Source: Bacillus weihaiensis
GTDB taxonomy: Bacteria > Bacillota > Bacilli > Bacillales > Bacillaceae
Assembly: GCF_001889165.1 (NCBI RefSeq)
Contig: NZ_CP016020.1
Location: forward strand, 620,001 to 684,000
DNA: 64,000 bases
Direction: 5' to 3'
Part shown: positions 56,065 to 64,000 of the stretch, piece by piece
How positions within the stretch are numbered: the first letter of the stretch is position 1
Layout of the letters: each line of letters starts with the position of its first letter
Translations under genes and position numbers: made by a program
Notes under the pieces: model-generated
What the model saw: the letters and a program-made list of their open reading frames with translations, nothing else
What the model was told of the DNA's origin: nothing
The model's database searches: none

Positions 56065-56934
56065 ATGAAATCATTTCGTTTTACAAAAATGCATGGTCTT
56101 GGAAATAACTATATTTATGTAAATATGTTCGAGGAAAAGCTAGAGGAAAGAGAGCTTTCAACGATCGCAGAGCAAGTTTCAAATGTGTATACAGGAATTG
56201 GTTCAGACGGGATGATTTTAATTTGTCCATCTGATGTAGCAGAAGTGAAAATGAGAATTTTTAACAATGATGGTTCAGAAGGGAAAAACTGTGGCAATGG
56301 TTTACGTTGTGTAGCTAAGTATGCTTATGAGAGGGAGCTAGTCACCGAGAAGAATTTCAAGATTGAAACATTATCAGGTGTTGTTGAAGCTACAGTTCAT
56401 GTAGAAAATGGTATTGTTCAATTAGTAACAGTTGATATGGGTGAACCACGTTTACAAAAAAATCTCATCCCTATGGTTGGAGACGGGGAAAAGCAAACAA
56501 TCAACGAGGAATTAGAATTTAACGGAAAAACATATCGGGGAACTGCTGTTTCAATGGGGAACCCACATGTCATATTTTATGTAGACAATATTGATGAAGC
56601 GCCTGTCACTACATTAGGTCCACTTATAGAAAAGGATCCGATGTTTCCAGAAAGTGTAAATGTTGAATTTGTCGAAGTAGTCTCTAAAAATGAACTTCAT
56701 TTTCGAGTATGGGAAAGAGGGTCTGGGGTTACACAAGCATGTGGGACCGGAGCCTGTGCAGCTGTTGTTGCCTCGGTGTTAAATAAGCATACAATAAAAG
56801 GGGAAGAAACAACGGTTCACTTAGCTGGAGGTGACCTTCTGATTAACTGGTCAGAAAGCGGAAATGTTCTGATGACAGGTCCAGCAGAGGTTATTTGTGA
56901 CGGAACGTTTTTCGTTAAAAATGAACATAGTTAA
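56065..56934 (+). CDS. dapF: Diaminopimelate epimerase
   Basis: A PLP-independent racemase of 289 residues, converting LL- to meso-diaminopimelate for lysine and peptidoglycan. The two catalytic cysteines are C76 ([10 protein letters not shown]) and C226 ([10 protein letters not shown]). GGAGGG before ATG 56065. It lies between the DUF2225 gene and yutM, matching the B. subtilis yutL position. No lysine riboswitch is seen upstream. Confidence 0.96.
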   Translation: MKSFRFTKMHGLGNNYIYVNMFEEKLEERELSTIAEQVSNVYTGIGSDGMILICPSDVAEVKMRIFNNDGSEGKNCGNGLRCVAKYAYERELVTEKNFKIETLSGVVEATVHVENGIVQLVTVDMGEPRLQKNLIPMVGDGEKQTINEELEFNGKTYRGTAVSMGNPHVIFYVDNIDEAPVTTLGPLIEKDPMFPESVNVEFVEVVSKNELHFRVWERGSGVTQACGTGACAAVVASVLNKHTIKGEETTVHLAGGDLLINWSESGNVLMTGPAEVICDGTFFVKNEHS

Positions 56935-57219
56935 CCTGTAATCCTTCTAATACATGATGATGTTGATAGTAGTAAATATTTGAGTGAAAGAATGATTCCG
57001 ATGTATACTAGTAGTAGATCCTTTGTGAAAAGAAGAGGCGCTTTTTTGAAAAGATGTTGCTAACGACCTTAACGTTTAGGTATCAACGTTGTTTCAATCA
57101 CATAAAAGATACAAGTTTAAGAAGAAAAGATGCCACTAGACTTCATACAGGGCATTTTCCTATTTTACGAGCAACAACGTATACGAAAATAGCTAAAGTA
57201 AAAGAAGGAGGAATGAAAT

Positions 57220-57582
57220 ATGAGTGATATTGTAACGATCACTGAAGCGGCAGCTTTCCAAATAAAAGATATGATGAAAGAAAATGAAGAAGAGCATGCT
57301 TACCTACGTGTAGGTGTAAAAGGCGGAGGCTGCAGTGGACTTTCGTATGGAATGGGCTTTGAGCATGACATGTCAGATGAAGATGAAATTTTAAACCAAC
57401 ATGACTTAACCATTCTCATAAAAAAAGAAGATGCACCGATCTTAAAGGGAACTAAAATTGATTACAAACAATCCATGATGGGCGGTGGATTTACCATCGA
57501 AAACCCGAACGCGATTGCAAACTGCGGATGTGGATCATCATTTAGAACAGCGCAAAATACTGGTACTCCTGAGGAGTGCTAA
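57220..57582 (+). CDS. yutM: A-type Fe-S carrier YutM (HesB/ErpA-like)
   Basis: A 120-residue A-type carrier with the three conserved cysteines C38 (GGGCSGLSY), C102 and C104 (NCGCGSSF). It carries [2Fe-2S] or [4Fe-4S] clusters from the Suf scaffold to target proteins. AGAAGGAGG before the ATG. It is a single-gene unit with its own terminator. Related local genes are sufCDSUB and yutI. Confidence 0.94.
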   Translation: MSDIVTITEAAAFQIKDMMKENEEEHAYLRVGVKGGGCSGLSYGMGFEHDMSDEDEILNQHDLTILIKKEDAPILKGTKIDYKQSMMGGGFTIENPNAIANCGCGSSFRTAQNTGTPEEC

Positions 57583-57688
57583 TTAGACTGGCTTGTCGGT
57601 TGACTAACGAAAATAAGTAAAAGGCTGGTTAACTTAAAATTTATTCTTTGTAAAGGATAGATTTAAAAAAGCATGAAAGCACCTGAAG

Positions 57689-57727
57689 AAGATGACCTCT
57701 GAATTTTAAAGGAGTCATCTTTTTTAG
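57689..57727 (+). terminator. Terminator of yutM
   Basis: AAGATGACCTC pairs with GAGTCATCTT (one bulge), followed by T residues. Confidence 0.7.
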
Positions 57728-58090
57728 GCTTAATAAAGTAACGTTACGTTTATTTTCTCTTATCCTGGAAAAACTGTACATTTTTTATGAATACTATTAT
57801 TAATATAAGCGTTTACGTAGCAATTGTTAGTGAAATATGGAAAATATCCTAGTTTTAATTAGAAAAAACTGATGAAAAATGACTTGAAATATAGCGGCTA
57901 TATGGATAAGATGGTTTATAGGTGCGATTATATCTAATTATCTGTTTTAAAGACAAGAAATTAACCTTTTTATGCTTTAGTAAGTGAATGATTTCACAAA
58001 GTTTTATTTCTAAAAACCAAAATAAAAAGTTGTATTTCAGTGGAATATAGGTAATAGGCATAATTCGATTTTTACAACAATTTCAAAAGT
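57728..58090. other. Leader of the NADH dehydrogenase gene
   Basis: No gene. It contains the Rex-like palindrome at 57982-57999. Confidence 0.5.
57982..57999. promoter_or_regulatory. Rex-like operator
   Basis: AAGTGAATGATTTCACAA fits the Rex consensus TTGTGAA-N4-TTCACAA except for the first two bases. It lies 109 bases upstream of the ndh start. Rex represses NADH dehydrogenase genes when NADH is low in B. subtilis. Confidence 0.6.
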
Positions 58091-58107
58091 AAAGGTGGAT
58101 GTCTTCG

Positions 58108-59322
58108 GTGAGAAAACCAAGAGTTGTCGTTTTAGGTGCAGGATATGGTGGATTAATTACAGTTACTCGTTTACAAAAACAATTAGGTGTAAATGAAGCA
58201 GAAATTACACTAGTTAACAAAAATGATTATCACTATGAAACAACATGGTTACATGAGGCTTCAGCAGGTACGTTACATCATGATCGTGCTCGTTATGAAA
58301 TCAAAAATGTGATTGATAATAGCCGTGTTACATTTGTACAAGATACAGTTGTAGCAATTGATAAAGAAGCGAAAAAAGTTACATTAGAGAACGGTGAAGT
58401 TGAGTATGATTACCTAGTGGTTTCTTTAGGTGCGCACCCTGAAACGTTCGGTATTCAAGGCTTAAAAGAATTCGCATTTGGAATTACAAGCATTGATGCT
58501 GCACGTCAATTACGTGAGCACATTGAATACCAATTTGCTACTTACAATACAGAAGTAGAGAAAAAAGATGAGCGATTAACAATTATCGTTGGTGGAGCTG
58601 GTTTCACTGGAATCGAATTCCTTGGAGAATTAGGTAACAGAATTCCTCAGCTTTGTAAAGAGTATGATGTTGATTTTAATAAAGTTCGTATTCTTTGTGT
58701 AGAAGCAGCACCAACAGCACTACCAGGTTTTGATCCAGAATTAGTAGATTATGCTGTAAACCACCTTCAGAAAAAAGGTGTAGAATTCATGATCGGTACA
58801 GCAATTAAAGAGTGTATCGAAGATGGAATTATTGTTGCTAAAGGTGAAGAGCTTGAAACAATTAAAGCTGGAACTGTTGTATGGGCAGCTGGAGTTCGTG
58901 GTAACAGTGTAGTGGAAGAAGCAGGCTTTGAAAACATGCGTGGACGTGTTAAAGTTGATGAGTTCTTACGTGCTCCAGGTCATGATGATGTATATATTAT
59001 TGGAGATTGCTCATTAATTATCAATGAAGAAATCAATCGTCCATATCCACCAACAGCACAAATTGCTATGCAACAAGGTGAAACTTGTGCGAAAAACTTA
59101 TCTGTAGCAATTCGTGAGCGTGGAGAAATGGAAACATTCAAACCAGACATCAAAGGATCTGTTGCTTCTTTAGGTGAACATGATGCAGTTGGTGTTGTAT
59201 TTGGTAAAAAATTAGTTGGAACAAAAGCTTCATTTATGAAGAAAATGATTGATAACCGTGCATTGTATATGGTTGGTGGTCCTTCATTAGTAGTGAAAAA
59301 AGGTAAATTTAACATTCTATAA
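58108..59322 (+). CDS. yumB: Type II NADH:quinone dehydrogenase (YumB-like)
   Basis: A 404-residue NDH-2 flavoprotein. FAD motif [18 protein letters not shown] motif [17 protein letters not shown], and quinone-side block [12 protein letters not shown], with [10 protein letters not shown] before it. The C-terminal amphipathic region attaches it to the membrane. It passes electrons from NADH to menaquinone without proton pumping. AAAGGTGG is nine bases before GTG 58108; the ATG at 58099 touches it. Codon use looks adapted to high expression. A Rex-like site lies upstream. Confidence 0.92.
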   Translation: MRKPRVVVLGAGYGGLITVTRLQKQLGVNEAEITLVNKNDYHYETTWLHEASAGTLHHDRARYEIKNVIDNSRVTFVQDTVVAIDKEAKKVTLENGEVEYDYLVVSLGAHPETFGIQGLKEFAFGITSIDAARQLREHIEYQFATYNTEVEKKDERLTIIVGGAGFTGIEFLGELGNRIPQLCKEYDVDFNKVRILCVEAAPTALPGFDPELVDYAVNHLQKKGVEFMIGTAIKECIEDGIIVAKGEELETIKAGTVVWAAGVRGNSVVEEAGFENMRGRVKVDEFLRAPGHDDVYIIGDCSLIINEEINRPYPPTAQIAMQQGETCAKNLSVAIRERGEMETFKPDIKGSVASLGEHDAVGVVFGKKLVGTKASFMKKMIDNRALYMVGGPSLVVKKGKFNIL

Positions 59323-59329
59323 GAAACGG

Positions 59330-59358
59330 AAGGACAAGAGAAGCCTCTTGTCCTTTTC
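59330..59358 (+). terminator. Terminator of yumB
   Basis: AAGGACAAGAG/CTCTTGTCCTT stem, four-base loop, T residues. Confidence 0.9.
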
Positions 59359-59554
59359 CTATTGTCTTAAATAGCCTACTAGATAATTTGAAATAGTAAA
59401 AATTCAAAATAGTAAGATAAATAAAGTGTTTTCAAGATAATGACTGTTGTATACGCTTACACTGAAGTTTTTGTCAGATTACCTTCCTTTATTATTTTCA
59501 GAATAATTGGTATATTATCAAAAATACTAATTCACTCAGAAGGAGAGGAAATCA

Positions 59555-59677
59555 TTGAGTACAACGAAGGTGGAAACAAAAGAATGCCCATATTGCTCAG
59601 GTAAAGGTTATTTTCAATTGATTTTGGGTGGATCAGAAACTTGCTGTAATTGTGATGGCTCAGGTAAGAAGTCATAA
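59555..59677 (+). CDS. yuiA: YuiA-like zinc-finger mini protein
   Basis: Forty residues from TTG 59555, with AAGGAGAGG upstream. Two DnaJ-type half knuckles CPYCSGKG and CCNCDGSG could bind one zinc. The location before yuiB matches B. subtilis yuiA. Function unknown. Confidence 0.85.
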   Translation: MSTTKVETKECPYCSGKGYFQLILGGSETCCNCDGSGKKS

Positions 59678-59751
59678 AACGTTCACTAGCTTTTGATTGA
59701 CTGTCCAATGCTCGTCTATTACACTAATAATGGTGTAATGGAGGTGAACGC

Positions 59752-60072
59752 ATGCTTAGCTTACCTGTTTTATTAATATCCATGCTTTTATTTTTAGTAT
59801 TATTTTTTGGAATCGGATTCTTATTAAATATGTTATTACGCATGTCATGGATCATGGCTATTGTGTACCCAATTGTTTGTATATTCATTATCGATGATGT
59901 GAGATTTATAGAATACTTTCAACAACCTAGTGACTCTTTCCAAGCTCTAGGAAACAAAATTACTTCATTAGCTCTTGCAGACATTTTAATTTTATCCTCA
60001 GGATTAGCTGGTGCTATTTTAGCTGGTATAGTCATTAAAATGCTTCGTAAAAGAGGCTATCAGATGTTTTGA
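59752..60072 (+). CDS. yuiB: Membrane protein YuiB
   Basis: A 106-residue protein with three hydrophobic segments (residues about 3-26, 32-48 and 74-97) and a short basic C-terminus. Function unknown. GGAGGTGA before ATG 59752; likely cotranscribed with yuiA. A terminator follows. Confidence 0.85.
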   Translation: MLSLPVLLISMLLFLVLFFGIGFLLNMLLRMSWIMAIVYPIVCIFIIDDVRFIEYFQQPSDSFQALGNKITSLALADILILSSGLAGAILAGIVIKMLRKRGYQMF

Positions 60073-60088
60073 TAGCGTATACTAAGTG

Positions 60089-60122
60089 AAAAGACTGAAT
60101 TCAGGTGAATCAGTCTTTTTTG
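60089..60122 (+). terminator. Terminator of yuiAB
   Basis: AAAAGACTGA/TCAGTCTTTT stem and T run. Confidence 0.85.
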
Positions 60123-60350
60123 TTTTGGATCTTTTTAAAAAAGGTGATGTTAAAGGCATTCATGGACGCACCTACCTCACTTTTTGAATGTGAATTTGTA
60201 AAAAAGAAACTAACAACGATGCTTAAACCTCACCTTAAAAGTTTGTGGTAAATAATTCCTTTTAAACTGTTAAAATATATTTTTTTTACGATTATGTATA
60301 CTTCCTCTCAAAATAGGGAACCAATAGATTTGTGAGAGGAGTGGAAATAT

Positions 60351-61076
60351 ATGAACAGTATAAAGAGAATTTCAAAAAGAATTATGATGACATGCTTATT
60401 TTTAGGAGCATTTACAACTACATTTGAATCAATCTCAGGTGTAAAGGCAAAGGATATTGCAACTTGGTATGGAGCGACTGATCAAGTAATAAATGAAAAT
60501 GAAACGGCTGAGAGAGCAGAGGGTAAAGATCCATTAAAGCTTATAGGATTAATATTTAAGTCATTAAAAAGTGAGCCAACTGCTACAAGAGAAATATCCT
60601 CAAGTGTAGAAGCTGTAAACAATGACGTCCCCTTAGAGGAGGCATTTGATTGGTCCAAGTATCCTTCAAAAAAAGTTGTCGCTACAGGATATACAGCTGG
60701 AGTTGAATCTACTGGAAAAGGACCGGATCATCCGAGCTATGGGATTACATATTCAGGTGTAAAAGTTAAACGAGATCTTTATTCAACAGTTGCAGCAGAT
60801 TTAAACGTATTTCCGATAGGAACCATTCTATTTATCCCAGGGTATGGATATGGAGTTGTCGCTGATAAAGGTGGGGCAATTAAGGGGAATAAGTTAGACC
60901 TTTATTATGAAACAGTAACAGATGTATATGATAACTGGGGGAAAAAGCAACTGGATGTATACGTGGTTGAAATGGGAAATGGGAAATTAACTGAAGATCA
61001 ATTAGAACAACTAAACAATGAAGAATCCATGCAAGTGTTTCGACAAAAATATATGAAAGAGAAAGAAAAAAGCTAA
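60351..61076 (+). CDS. yuiC: 3D-domain cell-wall lytic enzyme YuiC
   Basis: A 241-residue exported protein. Signal peptide-like N-terminus (about residues 1-32). Residues about 105-210 form the 3D domain with three conserved aspartates (in [18 protein letters not shown]), as in MltA-type lytic transglycosylases and the stationary-phase muralytic enzymes of Bacillus. It probably cleaves peptidoglycan. GAGAGGAG before the ATG. The stop codon lies inside a bidirectional terminator. Confidence 0.87.
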   Translation: MNSIKRISKRIMMTCLFLGAFTTTFESISGVKAKDIATWYGATDQVINENETAERAEGKDPLKLIGLIFKSLKSEPTATREISSSVEAVNNDVPLEEAFDWSKYPSKKVVATGYTAGVESTGKGPDHPSYGITYSGVKVKRDLYSTVAADLNVFPIGTILFIPGYGYGVVADKGGAIKGNKLDLYYETVTDVYDNWGKKQLDVYVVEMGNGKLTEDQLEQLNNEESMQVFRQKYMKEKEKS

Positions 61077-61101
61077 TTTTGGAATCAAAATTAGCTTTTT
61101 T
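61066..61101. terminator. Bidirectional terminator yuiC/BtuF-like gene
   Basis: Perfect 15-bp stem AAAAAAGCTAATTTT with a six-base loop. It overlaps the 3' ends of both convergent genes. Confidence 0.9.
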
Positions 61102-61897
61102 CATGTAGTTTATTCATTGTTGGATAGATGCCAGGATGAAGTAGGTGTGCTAGTTTTTCTAAGCCAACTAAAAGCCGTGGAGAGGGTCTGCAATATAATG
61201 CTTCTTCTAATAAATGAATGTTATTGTTTTTTACAGCTTGAAGCTCTTGTGAACCAGTTCGTTTTAACACATGGGCTGGATTCATTCTAGATTGTTTAAC
61301 GCCGACCCATGATAGACAGATATGCTCTGGATTTCGTCTATAGACATCTTCCCACGTTGTTTGAACACTAGCTACATTCACATCGGCAAAAATATTCTGT
61401 GCTCCAGCTAACTGACTTATTTCGGTAAGCCAATTTACTTCTCCAGGTGTGAAAATAGGGTTTGGCCACCATTCAAAGTAAACGGTTTTTTTGTTTTTGA
61501 TGGAGAGGGAGATTTTCTTATATGTATGAATGAAGCTTAAAAACTCTTCTACAACCTTTTTAGATCTTTCCTCATGATTTGTTAGCTTTCCAAGTGTTAG
61601 GAGATCCTCTGCAATATCCTGTAATGACTGAGGATTAAACACGACATGTGGTATGTTTCGTTTTTCTAATTCTGTAATGTTTTTTTCCATTCCGGGAACA
61701 CTTAATGAGGCTAAAACTAAATCAGGCTGATAGGTTTCAACTAAATCCATATTAATAGATAAATCAGGACCAACTCTTGGCAGATGATCGAGTTCGTTAG
61801 GCCAATCAGAGAAATCGTCCAGTGCTATTAAGTGTTCATTCAATCCTAAATATACTGCAAGCTCAGTGTTACTTGGACAAATAGAAATGATTCTCAT
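61091..61897 (-). CDS. BtuF-like cobalamin/helical-backbone binding protein without signal peptide
   Basis: A 268-residue protein of the helical-backbone metal/cobalamin receptor superfamily (RIISICPSNTELAVYLGLNE; RVGPDLSINMDLVETYQPDL). It starts directly with the mature domain: no signal peptide, no lipobox. An AGGAGGG site at the right distance supports this start. So it probably works in the cytoplasm, unlike typical ABC receptors. The ligand is unknown. It is 12 bases after yuiD and cotranscribed. Confidence 0.82.
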   Translation of the reverse strand: MRIISICPSNTELAVYLGLNEHLIALDDFSDWPNELDHLPRVGPDLSINMDLVETYQPDLVLASLSVPGMEKNITELEKRNIPHVVFNPQSLQDIAEDLLTLGKLTNHEERSKKVVEEFLSFIHTYKKISLSIKNKKTVYFEWWPNPIFTPGEVNWLTEISQLAGAQNIFADVNVASVQTTWEDVYRRNPEHICLSWVGVKQSRMNPAHVLKRTGSQELQAVKNNNIHLLEEALYCRPSPRLLVGLEKLAHLLHPGIYPTMNKLHEKS

Positions 61898-61909
61898 GGA
61901 TGGTCCCTC

Positions 61910-62392
61910 CTATGAAAGAGTTATTAAAAAATGAAGGGCAAGGGCTAAAAGGATACCTGTTAAACCACCAAAAAACACTTCTATAGGCTGGTGACCAAGT
62001 AGCTCTTTTAATTTCTTTTGTTTATCTTTTTCTTCCTTTTTTGGCCATACTTTAGCTTCTTCTACGAATGTATTAAAATCAAGTACTAACTGATTCAATA
62101 CGGTTGCTTGTTCGCCGGCATGCCTTCTAACTCCTGTCGCATCAAACATTGTAATAATGGCAAATACGGCTGAGATAGCAAAGATTGAAGAACCAAGGCC
62201 ATGGTCAAGAGCAACACCTGTTGAAAGGGCAGTTACGGCAGCAGAATGTGAGCTTGGCATACCGCCTGTACTTGTTACTAAAGACCAATCCCACTTTCTA
62301 GTTGCAATAAATAAGATAGGTACTTTTACAAATTGTGCGAAAAAAATAGCAGCAAGTGATGCAAGAAGAGGGAAATTTAAAAATAGTTCCAA
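61910..62392 (-). CDS. yuiD: DUF212 membrane protein YuiD (PAP2/haloperoxidase-related)
   Basis: A 160-residue protein with three to four membrane segments. The family motif GGMPSSHSAAVTALSTGVAL resembles the PSGH-type phosphatase motif, and DATGVRRHAGEQA gives the second motif with Arg and His. The substrate is unknown; phosphatase activity is likely. It is the first gene of a two-gene unit with the BtuF-like gene. Confidence 0.88.
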   Translation of the reverse strand: MELFLNFPLLASLAAIFFAQFVKVPILFIATRKWDWSLVTSTGGMPSSHSAAVTALSTGVALDHGLGSSIFAISAVFAIITMFDATGVRRHAGEQATVLNQLVLDFNTFVEEAKVWPKKEEKDKQKKLKELLGHQPIEVFFGGLTGILLALALHFLITLS

Positions 62393-62615
62393 GGTAATTG
62401 CTCCTTTCGGATTCAGCGTTTGACGTTGTCGTTACGTTTCATTTCTGCCGTTGTTTTGATACAATCAAAATGAAAGATTTGTTCCATTATAGCATACCTT
62501 TATCTCCCTTTTTTACATAGGAAAATAGAAATTAATATGGTGAATGAACCGTATTATAGGTATATTCAAAACGTTTTGATAAAGGTAGCTATTTAAAAGA
62601 CATGGAGGTGATTTA

Positions 62616-64000
62616 ATGTTTCGAGTACATCAAGAACTAGATGATAAACAAGAAACATTGGTTGTTGGATTATTTCAGCAAAATAGTCAGTTAACAGGAT
62701 TATTAGCTGAATTAGATGAAAAGCTAGATGGTCATCTTACTCAGTTAATGAAAGATGGAGACCTTTCGTCTAAAAGAAAATCCATATTTACATTACATAC
62801 CCTTGGGTTACTAAAGGTAAAACGTATTTACTTCGTTGGTTTGGGAAAAGAAAAAGAACTCAACTTCCCAAAATTAAGAGAAGCGTTTGGAAAACTATTT
62901 AAAACTGTGCAAGAAGCAAAAGTGCAGGAACTTAGTATCGCTTTAGATACATTTGCCTCATCCACTGTGGATGTTAACGAAGCAGCACATGGATTAGCGG
63001 AGGCTTTTGCGCTATCCACTTATAAGATCCATGACTATAAGCAAAAATCAAATGAGCCTGAGAAAAAAATTGAAACCATTGATGTTTTTGCGCTAAATGA
63101 AGATCCTGTGGAAGTAAAGTCCAGTCTTGAAGTTGGTTACGCATTCGGACAGGGAACAAACAGCGCAAGAACATTAACAAACATGCCACCGAATCTTTTA
63201 ACAGCTACTGAATTAGCTTCATATTCCATCCAATTGGCTGAGAAACATGGATTTGAATATGAAATCCTAGAAAAAGAAGAGATGGAACGTCTTGGTATGG
63301 GAGCACTTCTTGCCGTTAATAAAGGCTCAGAAGAACCTCCAAAGATGATTGTTTTAAAATACCAAGGAAAAGAAGAGTGGACTGATGTTATTGGTTTAGT
63401 TGGAAAAGGAATCACGTATGATACAGGTGGTTATTCAATTAAGCCAAAGGACGGCATTGTGGGAATGAAAACCGATATGGGTGGAGCCGCAGCTGTTCTC
63501 GGTGCGATGGAGATCATTGGAGAAATCAAGCCAGAGCAAAATGTAGTTGCTGTCATTCCGTCTACTGACAATATGATTAGTGGTGGAGCATTTAAACCAG
63601 ATGATGTTATTGTTTCTCTAAGTGGAAAAACCATTGAAGTACTTAACACAGATGCTGAAGGACGATTAGCTCTTGCAGACGGGGTCACATATGCAAAGCA
63701 TCATGGTGCTCAATACTTAGTGGATGTAGCAACTCTTACTGGTGGAGTCGTTATAGCACTTGGAAATGACATGACGGGAGCCATGACTAATCATGAACCA
63801 TTATTTGAGCAAGTCTTGCAGGCGTCACATGAATGTGAAGAGCCGATGTGGCAATTACCAATCACAGAAAAAGACAAAAAACGTGTCCGCAATAGCAAAA
63901 TGGCGGATCTCAATAATTCACCTGGACGAGAAGGACATGCAATCATGGCTGGAGCCTTTATCGGTGAATTCGCTGAAAATACACCTTGGGTTCATTTAGA
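62616..64000 (+). CDS. pepA: Leucyl aminopeptidase (3' end outside window)
   Basis: An M17 aminopeptidase; 461 residues are present and the frame runs off the end. The catalytic metal region is clear: [17 protein letters not shown] (metal-binding Lys and Asp), [13 protein letters not shown], and [13 protein letters not shown] with Asp, Glu and Arg. [11 protein letters not shown] follows. It removes N-terminal residues from peptides in the cytoplasm. GGAGGTGA before ATG 62616. It corresponds to B. subtilis yuiE. Confidence 0.95.
   Translation, partial: MFRVHQELDDKQETLVVGLFQQNSQLTGLLAELDEKLDGHLTQLMKDGDLSSKRKSIFTLHTLGLLKVKRIYFVGLGKEKELNFPKLREAFGKLFKTVQEAKVQELSIALDTFASSTVDVNEAAHGLAEAFALSTYKIHDYKQKSNEPEKKIETIDVFALNEDPVEVKSSLEVGYAFGQGTNSARTLTNMPPNLLTATELASYSIQLAEKHGFEYEILEKEEMERLGMGALLAVNKGSEEPPKMIVLKYQGKEEWTDVIGLVGKGITYDTGGYSIKPKDGIVGMKTDMGGAAAVLGAMEIIGEIKPEQNVVAVIPSTDNMISGGAFKPDDVIVSLSGKTIEVLNTDAEGRLALADGVTYAKHHGAQYLVDVATLTGGVVIALGNDMTGAMTNHEPLFEQVLQASHECEEPMWQLPITEKDKKRVRNSKMADLNNSPGREGHAIMAGAFIGEFAENTPWVHL

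Overview
The window is AT-rich chromosomal DNA from a spore-forming member of the Bacillaceae. The evidence is gene content and order. It follows the yus-yur-yun-yut-yui stretch of Bacillus subtilis (fadE, yusI, gcvH, yusG, yusF, yusE, yusD, metNPQ, sufCDSUB, yunFEDC, lytH, lipA, yutC to yutM, hom-thrC-thrB, dapF, yumB-type ndh, yuiABCD, pepA). Sporulation genes (lytH, yutH, a YhcN/YlaJ lipoprotein) are present, and SAM and lysine riboswitches are used. I do not assign a genus. No tRNA, rRNA or CRISPR array was seen.

Region by region: 1-5.2 kb holds the end of an acyl-CoA dehydrogenase, an Spx/ArsC-like protein, the lipoyl carrier GcvH, small yus genes and the O-acetylhomoserine sulfhydrylase metY. 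At 5.6-8.4 kb a SAM riboswitch controls the methionine ABC importer metNPQ. At 10.0-15.2 kb lies the iron-sulfur assembly operon sufCDSUB. From 15.2 to 17.2 kb is a decayed stretch with an att-like direct repeat, duplicated hairpins and a broken ORF. At 17.2-20 kb are a Nudix hydrolase and a two-gene class IV polyhydroxyalkanoate synthase unit (phaR-phaC). At 20.3-23.8 kb are yunF, yunE, yunD and yunC. At 24.0-28.2 kb two transporters are inserted: a NhaC-type carrier behind a lysine riboswitch (LysW-like) and an NSS carrier with its tiny partner (MetPS-like). From 28.3 to 45.4 kb are lytH, lipA, the yut genes, an EAL-domain protein and the threonine operon. At 30.76-31.28 kb is an insertion-sequence remnant with perfect terminal inverted repeats.

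The most unusual region is 48.2-54.7 kb. It is an LXG-type (type VII secretion) polymorphic toxin locus. A full-length toxin gene with its accessory genes and immunity gene is followed by a series of alternative toxin/immunity cassettes without their own N-terminal delivery part: a TNT-like NAD-glycohydrolase module with immunity gene, and a WHH-type HNH nuclease module with SUKH immunity gene. An orphan immunity-like gene lies between them. An 88-bp hinge repeat (one mismatch) links the active toxin and the TNT cassette, which would allow cassette exchange by recombination. Relic pieces and repeated terminators between cassettes suggest repeated turnover.

From 55.0 to 64.0 kb the conserved backbone resumes: a DUF2225 protein, dapF, the A-type iron-sulfur carrier yutM, a type II NADH dehydrogenase with a Rex-like operator upstream, yuiA, yuiB, yuiC, a BtuF-like binding protein without signal peptide, yuiD, and the 5' part of leucyl aminopeptidase pepA, which runs off the end.
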